Below, in pieces: positions 1 through 6,101 of a DNA stretch of 15,868 nucleotides. The stretch is from Aalborgiella sp040079635. Lineage in GTDB: Bacteria; Pseudomonadota; Gammaproteobacteria; Burkholderiales; Burkholderiaceae_C. A program made the translations under genes and the position numbers. Below the pieces are notes generated by a model. It had not been told where the DNA came from. It did no database searches and saw only the letters and a list, made by a program, of their open reading frames with translations. The stretch's first letter is position 1; the number at the start of each line of letters is the position of its first letter. The stretch covers positions 1-15,868 of the forward strand of contig JBEBJY010000063.1 of NCBI GenBank assembly GCA_040079635.1, given 5' to 3'.

Positions 1-1
1 C

Positions 2-610
2 CCTTACGAAAATCCATTTTTGAATAAAAAATTTATTGTAAATGGAGAAACAATTACATTAGGATTTTTATTTAATTACTATGCACAATCGTGGACCGAA
101 GAAGAAAAAGATGAAATCTGGAGATGGGAAGAATTTACGCACAACAAGTTAGGAGTTCGCGTAAAGGTACATATGGGAAAATTTATGAACGAATTAGTTA
201 ATATTCGTGATAATTTTTTTATGCTCCATTACTATATAGGTAAAGTTACATATCAAGAAAAATCATATATTGAAAACTGGATCAATAATAGTCAATACAC
301 TGATTTTTTAGATTCTTTAGGACAACGATCTATTTTATCTTTAACCGTATTACGAAATCATTTTTCAGATGAAAAAGAAATCCGTATTTTATATTCTTAC
401 ACGCCACCTGATTATGGCAATGATAACGACTTTGTTAGAAATAATGTAAGAGTTATTGGCCCACTTTGTAAACAGCCTTTTAACTGGCGGGGAATAGTTG
501 AAGAAGTCTTAGTAGACATGAGAATGAACGACGATGAAATGAGTCAAATTAAGACTAAATTAGAAAATGCGGGAGTGTACTGCCCAGTTAATCGCAGCTT
601 AGCAAGTTAA
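2..610 (+). CDS. DUF2971-like protein, 5' end missing
   Basis: This is the C-terminal part (202 visible residues) of a protein of unknown function. The frame is open to the window edge, reading PYENPF before the TTG at 20, so that TTG is probably an internal Leu codon and the real start lies outside. Two parts recall the DUF2971 family: a segment with SWTEEEKDEIWRWEEF followed by GVRVKV, like the family's 'S-W..eyaxxxxGv' core, and HFSDEKEIRILYSY followed by a segment ending in EEVLVD, like the usual 'ExEwRli ... i.ei.ig' tail. The family is uncharacterised, so no function is proposed. No signal peptide or membrane segment is visible. The gene is far richer in A+T than its neighbours (bases 241-300 hold 14 G/C out of 60), with ATA, TTA and AAT codons common, which suggests horizontal acquisition. 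It converges on the MFS gene. Family assignment is moderate; coding status is firm. Confidence 0.7.
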   Translation, partial: PYENPFLNKKFIVNGETITLGFLFNYYAQSWTEEEKDEIWRWEEFTHNKLGVRVKVHMGKFMNELVNIRDNFFMLHYYIGKVTYQEKSYIENWINNSQYTDFLDSLGQRSILSLTVLRNHFSDEKEIRILYSYTPPDYGNDNDFVRNNVRVIGPLCKQPFNWRGIVEEVLVDMRMNDDEMSQIKTKLENAGVYCPVNRSLAS

Positions 611-612
611 TA

Positions 613-686
613 GAAGGTGCACTAAATAATCCACCCCTAGCCAGCATATTCATTGCCTAACAAGCTATCATTTAAATAGCACCTTC
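613..686. repeat. 8-bp inverted repeat flanking a gene-end junction
   Basis: GAAGGTGC at 613-620 is mirrored by GCACCTTC at 679-686. The arms lie just after the stop of the left-edge gene and inside the last codons of the convergent MFS gene. The 58-base loop is long for a terminator, and no T-run follows either arm. The pairing may be chance. Confidence 0.25.
664..680. repeat. GCTAT-N7-ATAGC palindromic mini-element, copy 1
   Basis: GCTATCATTTAAATAGC has perfect 5-base arms around a 7-base AT-rich centre. It covers the last codons and the TGA stop of the MFS gene. Read on the minus strand, the element itself supplies the stop codon. Two further copies with the same arm and spacer lengths lie inside plsC and pyrC'. 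From memory, elements of this form are common in Comamonadaceae genomes; that part is recollection. Confidence 0.55.
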
Positions 687-1894
687 CCCGTCCGATACCG
701 AATCATCCAAACCGCCACAGTAAACAAAACCAACCCACCCAGCAAAGTGCTGTAGGCGATTTGGACGCTGGTCCAGTCTGCTAGGTTGCCTATGAACAGG
801 CCAGCGAGTTGGGCGCCTAGGGTGAAGCTGATCATCAACAGGGCGGAGAGTTTGGAGGATTGGGTGGGGGCGGCGTTGATCATGAGGGACAGGAGCATGG
901 GAAACGCGACGCCTACGCCTAAGCCGAAGAGGAAGTTGCTGATGCTGTAGAGCCAAGGCATGCCGTGGTGGGGGAGTAAAACCAAGACGCCTAGGCCAGT
1001 GAGGGCTAGGAGGTTTAAGCGCCAGAGCTTTTGGTGCAGACCTAAGTTACTATGAAAAAACGCCTGCCAGCAGCGTACCACCAGCATGCCGGCAACAAAG
1101 CTTTGCAGACCAAAACGAGCTGTATTTGCAGAAATACCCTGAGCTTGGATGCCGTAGCTGACGTACCAAAAGTACTGCCCCCACTCGATAAACCCCGCAA
1201 ACACGCCCGCCGCCATGCACCACATGATGGTGGGCACGCGGGCTAGAGTGAGGTAGCTTTGGGGTTGAACGACGGCATTTGTTGCCCCAGAATCAGCATG
1301 CGAACCGTGCCATGCGATTTGGTTGAAAGCACCTTTGCGCAAAAACAGCAGAAAAGCCAAGCCCATGGGAATCAAAAACAGCAGGTACGGCAAACGCCAG
1401 CTGCTGTCGTAATGGTGCAAAACAATGATGGCGGCAGGTGTGATAACGGTGCCGGCGCTGAAGGCGACATCTATCAAGCTGATGACACGGGCGCGGGACG
1501 TGGGCTCGGAATACACCTGCGACAAAATGCTGTGGCCTAGGGTCATGAAAGCGGTTTCGGCGGCAGAAAAGCAGAAAAACCCGACCAACATACCCGCGAA
1601 ATTGGGCGAACCCACGATGACCAAAGTGGACAGCACAGCCGAGCCGATGTACGCCAGCACCAGCGTGCGGGGATGCACTTTTTGCGCCAATTTACCGCCC
1701 TGGAACGCGCCCAACACCCCGCCAGAGACCCACGCCATCATCAGCACACCCATGCTTTGGTAGCTGCCAAGCTCGGCGCGCAGCTCAGGCGTGACCGCGC
1801 CCAAAATCGCCGCGAAAAGGCCAGAACACAGCGCGGCAAAGGTGATAGCCCAGCCGACAAAGGGGATGCCCCCCATAAATTGCTTGAATTGCAT
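668..1894 (-). CDS. MFS transporter, substrate unknown
   Basis: This 408-residue integral membrane protein has the length and hydrophobic pattern of a 12-helix major facilitator superfamily permease. The N-terminal half starts with a first helix at about residues 12-32. A loop after helix 2 with GGKLAQKVHPR resembles MFS motif A, the G-x-x-x-D/R-x-x-G-R/K loop. A hydrophilic central loop follows at about residues 190-212, then a second six-helix half with a Gly-rich segment FLFGLGVGVAFPM. Nothing identifies the substrate, so neither drug efflux nor nutrient uptake can be chosen. The ATG at 1894 lacks a clear Shine-Dalgarno sequence; the ATG at codon 7 is an alternative. Only 26 bases separate the start from the repeat pair at 1921-1986, so its promoter is either inside or beyond that element, or it is read from the plsC operon. 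The stop lies within a mini-element. Confidence 0.9.
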   Translation of the reverse strand: MQFKQFMGGIPFVGWAITFAALCSGLFAAILGAVTPELRAELGSYQSMGVLMMAWVSGGVLGAFQGGKLAQKVHPRTLVLAYIGSAVLSTLVIVGSPNFAGMLVGFFCFSAAETAFMTLGHSILSQVYSEPTSRARVISLIDVAFSAGTVITPAAIIVLHHYDSSWRLPYLLFLIPMGLAFLLFLRKGAFNQIAWHGSHADSGATNAVVQPQSYLTLARVPTIMWCMAAGVFAGFIEWGQYFWYVSYGIQAQGISANTARFGLQSFVAGMLVVRCWQAFFHSNLGLHQKLWRLNLLALTGLGVLVLLPHHGMPWLYSISNFLFGLGVGVAFPMLLSLMINAAPTQSSKLSALLMISFTLGAQLAGLFIGNLADWTSVQIAYSTLLGGLVLFTVAVWMIRYRTGKVLFK

Positions 1895-1920
1895 GTTTAA
1901 GAGTAAATGTTCGTTTTAGC

Positions 1921-1986
1921 CGTCATTCCCGCGAAGGCGGGAATCCACAAGTGCCACCATGGATTCCCACCTGCGTGGGAATGACG
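1921..1986. repeat. Paired dRS3-like palindromes forming a larger inverted repeat
   Basis: Two 20-base units, 1925-1944 and 1963-1982, each fit ATTCCC-N8-GGGAAT, the form described for Neisseria dRS3 elements. With flanks, the 27-base arms 1921-1947 and 1960-1986 are inverted copies of each other (24 of 27 match) around a 12-base centre. The RNA could fold as two short hairpins or one long stem. It starts 9 bases after the plsC stop and could help end or protect the pyr-plsC transcript, although no T-run follows. In Neisseria such repeats are targets for filamentous phage and other integration; no mobile gene is present here. Confidence 0.8.
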
Positions 1987-1995
1987 CGTTATTGG

Positions 1996-2748
1996 TTAAA
2001 GTTTTGTTGTTGAAACTGCTTTCATTGAAGCAATTTCCGTGCTCAAATCTGCCGCCCACGTGCGGCGGTCTCTGCCATTGGCCAATTGTGGCACGCCGTA
2101 GGTGGCTACTGCTGCTAAGTTACAAGATTTCAGCGTGTTCCAAAGCGAGCCGAGCAGGGTTTCGTCGCCCACAAAACTGGCGGCTTGGCTGATTTGACCG
2201 GTCACCGTGTCTTTGAACGACAGCGCGATAGGCTGAACGGGTGACTTGCAAACGATGGCGGCTTGTAACAAATTGGCGTGAAAAGGCAGCAGAGTTACAC
2301 CATCTCCGGTCGTTCCCTCTGGGAAAACGGCCACGATGTCGCCATTGGCCAACGCTTCACACATGTGATGGACCACGCGCATGGCGTCGCGTCTGGACTC
2401 GCGCTCGATGTACAGCGTGCCACCCGCTGTGGTGAGTGTGCCCAGCACTGGCCAGTGTTTGATATCTGCCTTGCTGACAAAGCGGCAATGCCCAGCGGCG
2501 TGGATAACCAAGATATCCAGCCACGAGATGTGGTTTGACACCAAGAGCATGGGACCAGTTTTAGGAGGTCGGCCATTTACTATCAATTTAATAGCTAACT
2601 TGGCAAGTAATGCGCCGGCCCAAACCTCAATTCGCTTGTTTTTTTGGGGTTGCGTGAGTTTCGGGAAGATGACGTAAACGACCAGCAAACCATGCAACAG
2701 GTGCGCGACGACCTTGGCCAGTTTGATGGCGGCTACAAAGTTTCGCAT
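1996..2748 (-). CDS. plsC: 1-acyl-sn-glycerol-3-phosphate acyltransferase
   Basis: PlsC transfers an acyl group to lysophosphatidic acid to make phosphatidic acid at the inner membrane. The family signatures are present (numbered from ATG 2748): NHISWLD gives the catalytic H73-x4-D78 pair, FPEGT at 142-146 is the glycerophosphate-binding motif, and YIERESRRD at about 113-121 is a further conserved block. A hydrophobic segment near residues 13-29 probably anchors the protein. Its 250 residues are typical. An adjacent GTG at 2751 is an equally possible start; no strong Shine-Dalgarno is close, and the gene may be translationally coupled to pyrC', whose stop is about 21 bases upstream. A mini-element (2579-2595) encodes residues around 51-59, just before the acyltransferase core. 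A relaxed-specificity lysophospholipid acyltransferase cannot be excluded. Confidence 0.93.
   Translation of the reverse strand: MRNFVAAIKLAKVVAHLLHGLLVVYVIFPKLTQPQKNKRIEVWAGALLAKLAIKLIVNGRPPKTGPMLLVSNHISWLDILVIHAAGHCRFVSKADIKHWPVLGTLTTAGGTLYIERESRRDAMRVVHHMCEALANGDIVAVFPEGTTGDGVTLLPFHANLLQAAIVCKSPVQPIALSFKDTVTGQISQAASFVGDETLLGSLWNTLKSCNLAAVATYGVPQLANGRDRRTWAADLSTEIASMKAVSTTKL
2579..2595. repeat. GCTAT-N7-ATAGC mini-element, copy 2, inside plsC
   Basis: ACTATCAATTTAATAGC is the 5-7-5 palindrome with one mismatch in the outer base of one arm. On the coding strand it contributes codons GCT ATT AAA TTG ATA GTA AAT (residues AIKLIVN). These are AT-rich codons in a GC-richer gene. It lies in the same codon phase as the copy in pyrC', and similarity extends into the flanks. 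Confidence 0.6.
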
Positions 2749-2769
2749 CACGCCTGAATCACTACTAAA

Positions 2770-4071
2770 TCACCTCTCAAAGGCCACATGCCCAGACACC
2801 AGGGTGGCGCGTACTTGGCCTGGCAGCTCGTAACCTGAAAACGGCGTGTGCTTGCCTTGGCTGCGCAAGGTGTCGTCTGCCACAACCCACATCGCTTTGG
2901 GGTCAAAAATGCAAATGTCTGCCGCGCCACCTTCGACCAATTGGCCTAGGCTGGCGTTCGCAGCGGGCAAATTGGCAGACAAGACTTTAGCGGGCTGGCT
3001 GGTCACGGTGGCTAGGGTTTTGGCCAAAGTGAGCGATTTGTCTGAAGTTTCTGACTGCCATTTGAGTGCCAAACTGAGCAGCAGCTCCAAACCAGTCGCC
3101 CCCGCTTCGGCTTCGGCGAAAGGCAGGGTTTTGGCGTCTTCGTCCACGGGCGTGTGGTCAGACACCAGCGCGTCAATCGTGCCATCTAGCAAGGCAGCAC
3201 GCAAAGCGTCGCGGTCGCGCTGTTGGCGCAGGGGCGGGTTCAGGCGGGCGCGGCTGTCGAAGTAGCCTAGATCAACATCTGTCAGGTGAAGTGAGTTGAT
3301 GCTCACATCGCAGGTCACCTGCAGGCCCTCTGCCTTGGCCTGGCGCACCAAGGCCACGCCAGCAGCGCTGCTGATGCGGCAGATGTGAACTTTGGCGTTT
3401 GTGGACTTCATCAGCTCAAAAATCGTGTGCAGGGCGATGGTTTCTGCCGCGACGGGCACGCCGCTCAGCCCCATGCGGGTGGCCAGAGCGCCGCTAGCGG
3501 CCACGCCTTTGCCCAAATGCATGTCTTGCGGGCGCAGCCAAATGGTGTAGCCAAAGGTGCTGGCGTATTGGAGGGCGCGCTGCAGCACTTGGGTGTTGCC
3601 CAGTGGTACTTCGGCTTGGCTGAAGCCCACGCAGCCGGCTTCGGCCAGCCCGACCATTTCGGTCAAAACCTCGCCTTTGAGGTTGACCGTCAAAGCGCCA
3701 AGCGGGAACACGTGCGACTGGTGCAGCTTTTCAGCGCGGAATTTGAGCATTTCGATCAGCCCTGGCTCGTCTAGCACGGGGTCGGTGTCGGGCATGCAAA
3801 CCAGGCTGGTAACGCCGCCGGCCACCGCAGCGGCCAGCTCGCTTTGCAGCATGCCTTCGTGTTCATAACCCGGTTCGCGCAATCTGGCGGCCAAATCGAC
3901 AAAACCGGGGGAGACGATGCAACCTGTGGCGTCTATCGTCTTGTTTGGCACAAAGTCATTTGCTATATTTTTAATAGCTACAACTTTAGAAGCTGCGACG
4001 GCTAGGTCACATATTTCATCGAAACCTGTGGCTGGGTTGATCACACGGCCGTTTTTAATGAGGATTTTCAT
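2770..4071 (-). CDS. pyrC': Dihydroorotase-like protein PyrC' (probably catalytically inactive)
   Basis: This 433-residue protein has the amidohydrolase fold of class I dihydroorotases: an N-terminal beta domain, PGFVDL at 55-60, LREPG at 64-68 and a late SDHTP segment. The residues that make the enzyme work are missing. The metal-binding HxH is A61-A62-R63. The family's HxxHxS motif reads HICRIS, with Arg at 232. The TPHH region is replaced by INSLHL. The DHAPH motif is D305-H-T-P-V309, losing its final His. It is therefore probably a non-catalytic PyrC' (PyrX), the type that in Pseudomonas assembles with PyrB into the ATCase complex. The position 32 bases after pyrB fits that role; an active pyrC should exist elsewhere. 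The ATG at 4071 is preceded by AAGGAT at 11 bases. A mini-element encodes residues around 31-39. Confidence 0.92.
   Translation of the reverse strand: MKILIKNGRVINPATGFDEICDLAVAASKVVAIKNIANDFVPNKTIDATGCIVSPGFVDLAARLREPGYEHEGMLQSELAAAVAGGVTSLVCMPDTDPVLDEPGLIEMLKFRAEKLHQSHVFPLGALTVNLKGEVLTEMVGLAEAGCVGFSQAEVPLGNTQVLQRALQYASTFGYTIWLRPQDMHLGKGVAASGALATRMGLSGVPVAAETIALHTIFELMKSTNAKVHICRISSAAGVALVRQAKAEGLQVTCDVSINSLHLTDVDLGYFDSRARLNPPLRQQRDRDALRAALLDGTIDALVSDHTPVDEDAKTLPFAEAEAGATGLELLLSLALKWQSETSDKSLTLAKTLATVTSQPAKVLSANLPAANASLGQLVEGGAADICIFDPKAMWVVADDTLRSQGKHTPFSGYELPGQVRATLVSGHVAFER
3962..3978. repeat. GCTAT-N7-ATAGC mini-element, copy 3, inside pyrC'
   Basis: GCTATATTTTTAATAGC has perfect 5-base arms and a 7-base spacer. 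On the coding strand it reads GCT ATT AAA AAT ATA GCA (AIKNIA), in a turn between the N-terminal strands of PyrC'. The 27 bases at 3955-3981 match those at 2572-2598 in plsC at 21 positions, in the same reading phase. Confidence 0.65.
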
Positions 4072-4103
4072 AATGCTGTTTTATCCTTCTTTTTCACTTC
4101 TTT

Positions 4104-5066
4104 TTATGCATCATTGCCGGCGACGATGCTCATCACCGCCATTCGCACCGCGATGCCAAAAGTCACCTGCGGCAAAATCACGCTTTGCTGGCCATCGACC
4201 ACGGCGGAGGCTATCTCGACGCCGCGATTGATCGGGCCGGGGTGCATGACGATAGCATCGGGCTTGGCCAATTGCAGCTTTTCAGGCGTGAGGCCGAAGC
4301 TTTTGAAGAATTCTTGGCTGCTGGGGAGCAAGGCACCGGCCATGCGCTCATTTTGCAGACGCAAGGTGATAACGACGTCGCAGTCTTTGATGCCCTCTTC
4401 CAGCGTGTGGCAGACGCGCACGCCCATCTGCGCCATGTCGCTGGGGACCAGGGTTTTGGGGCCGACGACGCGGACTTCAGCGCAGCCCAAAGTCGTCAAA
4501 GCATGGATGTCTGACCGCGCGACGCGGGAATGCAACACGTCGCCCACGATGGCGACGGTGAGGTTGGAGAAGTCTTTTTTGTAGTGCCGTATGGTGAACA
4601 TGTCCAGCAAACCCTGCGTCGGGTGGGCGTGGCGACCATCGCCCGCGTTGACCACGTGAACATGCGGGGCGACGTGCTGGGCTATCAAATACGGCGCGCC
4701 CGATTCGCCGTGGCGCACCACAAAAATGTCAGCCGCCATGGCGCTCAAATTGGCGATGGTGTCAAGCAAAGACTCGCCTTTGGAGGCCGAAGAACGGGCG
4801 ATGTCCAGGTTGATAACGTCGGCACTGAGGCGCTTGGCGGCGATTTCAAACGTCGTGCGGGTGCGGGTGGAGTTTTCAAAAAACAGGTTGAAAACACTTT
4901 TACCGCGCAGGAGCGGGACTTTTTTGACTTCACGGTCGTTGACCGAGACGAAGTTGGCTGCGGTGTCCAGAATGTGCGTCAAGGTCGCTTTGGGCAGGCC
5001 TTCAATCGACAGCAGGTGGATCAACTCGCCGTGTTTGTTGAGCTGGGGGTTTCGTTTGTAGAGCAT
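4104..5066 (-). CDS. pyrB: Aspartate carbamoyltransferase catalytic subunit
   Basis: PyrB condenses carbamoyl phosphate with aspartate, the first committed step of pyrimidine synthesis in the cytoplasm. The carbamoyl-phosphate site STRTR is at 66-70 within FFENSTRTRTTFE. The SASKGES loop with catalytic Lys97 comes next, then HPTQGLLD at 148-155, and the aspartate-binding region with RLQNERM near 236-242 and HPGPINRG at 275-282. The 320 residues suit the PyrB type that works with PyrC'; no regulatory pyrI gene is present here. All key residues seen look intact, so this partner is the active one. The ATG at 5066 has no convincing Shine-Dalgarno; its 55-base leader after pyrR holds three AAAACAGCAT-like decamers. 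Transcription is presumably from upstream (yqgE-ruvX-pyrR). Confidence 0.97.
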   Translation of the reverse strand: MLYKRNPQLNKHGELIHLLSIEGLPKATLTHILDTAANFVSVNDREVKKVPLLRGKSVFNLFFENSTRTRTTFEIAAKRLSADVINLDIARSSASKGESLLDTIANLSAMAADIFVVRHGESGAPYLIAQHVAPHVHVVNAGDGRHAHPTQGLLDMFTIRHYKKDFSNLTVAIVGDVLHSRVARSDIHALTTLGCAEVRVVGPKTLVPSDMAQMGVRVCHTLEEGIKDCDVVITLRLQNERMAGALLPSSQEFFKSFGLTPEKLQLAKPDAIVMHPGPINRGVEIASAVVDGQQSVILPQVTFGIAVRMAVMSIVAGNDA

Positions 5067-5090
5067 GTTGTGTCTGTTCTAAGTATTTTT

Positions 5091-5120
5091 ATGCTGTTTT
5101 ATGCTGTTTTATGCTGCTTT
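5091..5120 (-). repeat. Three tandem decamers in the pyrR-pyrB gap
   Basis: ATGCTGTTTT occurs at 5091-5100 and 5101-5110, and ATGCTGCTTT at 5111-5120 (one change). On the coding strand the unit is AAAACAGCAT, immediately after the pyrR stop and about 25 bases before the pyrB start. The 12-mer ATGCTGTTTTAT recurs at 4073-4084, just before the pyrC' start. Function is unknown: slippage product, RNA-binding site or ribosome-standby sequence are all possible. Confidence 0.7.
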
Positions 5121-5121
5121 G

Positions 5122-5646
5122 CTATACCGTTTTGCTTTGGACTTCAAAGCTGAAGTTGCCCGATTCGCTGCGTGCCAAAGCTAAAGATTGGCTGGCCGGT
5201 AAAACGAGTCTAGCGGCAGCAAATTCGGCATGGATGGGCAGCTCGCGCCCGCCTCTGTCCACCAACACAGCCAGTTGCACGCGCTGCGGACGACCATAGT
5301 CAAACAACTCGTTGACCACGGCGCGGATGGTGCGGCCGGTGTAGAGCACGTCGTCAAACAGCAAAATATCGGAGCCGGTCACGTCAAACGGCAAGACGGT
5401 TTGACCGCCAGAGCTCATGCCGCGTTTCGAGAAGTCGTCGCGGTGCATGCTGGAAGAAATCGTCCCGCAAGGCAAGTAACGTTTTAAATCTTGCTGCAAA
5501 CGCTCAACCAACCACGCGCCACCTGAGGTGATGCCGACCAGCTGCGTAGTCGGTACAACCGTTTGTTGGACGTAGCGCAAAAGCTCTTTGTACAAGGCCT
5601 CTGCATCTAACATCAAAGTACCCGTAGCTGGGCTGTTGGGGGACAT
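5122..5646 (-). CDS. pyrR: PyrR-type pyrimidine regulator / uracil phosphoribosyltransferase
   Basis: This is a 174-residue type I phosphoribosyltransferase. The PRPP-binding signature DILLFDDVLYTGRT at about 93-106 and the following VDRGGRELPIHAEFAA (about 129-144) are characteristic of PyrR. In Gram-positive bacteria PyrR binds UMP or UTP and attenuates pyr mRNA, and many members also make UMP from uracil and PRPP. In proteobacteria the regulatory mode is less settled, and which activity dominates here is not visible. The ATG at 5644-5646 shares one base with the ruvX stop (TGATG). A good AAGGAG lies 9 bases upstream; an adjacent TTG at 5649 is 6 bases away and is an alternative. No leader terminator or anti-terminator was recognised upstream of pyrB. 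An orotate PRTase is unlikely given the PyrR-type tail. Confidence 0.92.
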   Translation of the reverse strand: MSPNSPATGTLMLDAEALYKELLRYVQQTVVPTTQLVGITSGGAWLVERLQQDLKRYLPCGTISSSMHRDDFSKRGMSSGGQTVLPFDVTGSDILLFDDVLYTGRTIRAVVNELFDYGRPQRVQLAVLVDRGGRELPIHAEFAAARLVLPASQSLALARSESGNFSFEVQSKTV

Positions 5647-6101
5647 CAAGGCAAACTCCTTAAAAACTGCTCTAGGATGATACAGGCTGCGCCGGCATCT
5701 GGGTCTGGATTTTTGATGCCCATTTTTACGCCCATTTCTATGGCTTCGGTGGTGCTATAGCGTTCATCCACCTCAAACACCGGCAAAGCAAATCGGGCAT
5801 GCAATTGTCGGCCAAATTTTTGCGCTCTGCGGGTATTGTCGTGCGCCGCACCGTCTTGGTAGTAGGGAACGCCGATAACGATCGCATCAGGTTGCCATTC
5901 TTTGATGCGGGCTTGAATCAGCGGCCAGCGGGCATCACCCTCCGCTTTGACAGTGGCTAAACCTTGAGCCGTGCGCATCAAACGGTTGCCCACGGCAACG
6001 CCAGTGCGTTTAAGACCGAAATCGAAAGCTAAAAATGACTGAAAATGCGAAGGGACTTGAGGAACTTGAACTGGTGCGGTTTGATCTGGCATAGCACTCA
6101 T
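5646..6101 (-). CDS. ruvX: Putative pre-16S rRNA nuclease / Holliday-junction resolvase-like protein
   Basis: This is a RuvX (YqgF) protein of 151 residues with an RNase H-like fold. E. coli YqgF acts in 5' maturation of 16S rRNA; a resolvase role was proposed from fold similarity. Conserved acidic sites are visible: FDFG with D27 in LAFDFGLKRTGVAVGN, VDER near 111-114 after a beta strand, and DAGAACIILEQFL near 135-147. The PDAIVIGVPYYQDG strand-loop is also typical. The N-terminus is about 18 residues longer than the E. coli form, so a start at the fourth codon is possible. The ATG overlaps the yqgE stop as ATGA, and its own stop overlaps pyrR. The yqgE-ruvX pair is conserved in many proteobacteria. 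Confidence 0.94.
   Translation of the reverse strand: MSAMPDQTAPVQVPQVPSHFQSFLAFDFGLKRTGVAVGNRLMRTAQGLATVKAEGDARWPLIQARIKEWQPDAIVIGVPYYQDGAAHDNTRRAQKFGRQLHARFALPVFEVDERYSTTEAIEMGVKMGIKNPDPDAGAACIILEQFLRSLP
5656..5661 (-). promoter_or_regulatory. Shine-Dalgarno of pyrR inside the ruvX 3' end
   Basis: The coding-strand sequence AAGGAG lies in the last codons of ruvX, 9 bases before the pyrR ATG (5646) and 6 before an adjacent TTG (5649). It is the clearest ribosome site of the operon and supports this start region and translational coupling with ruvX. Confidence 0.75.

Noticed and set aside
20..22. TTG as the start codon of the left-edge gene
   Set aside because: The same frame remains open upstream to the window edge and the visible protein begins in the middle of the family-like region, so an upstream start is more likely.
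1052..1763. Plus-strand open frames of 64-112 codons opposite the MFS gene
   Set aside because: They lie wholly antisense to a clear transporter gene in a GC-rich stretch, have low-complexity compositions and no recognisable domains or ribosome sites.
5121..5137. Possible fourth GCTAT-type mini-element at the pyrR stop
   Set aside because: GCTAT is present, but the base seven positions on is not ATAGC, so the 5-7-5 structure is absent.
2846..5153. Long plus-strand frames opposite pyrC' and pyrB, up to 207 codons
   Set aside because: Both minus-strand genes are certain from their motifs. The opposite frames are by-products of codon bias and resemble no family I know.
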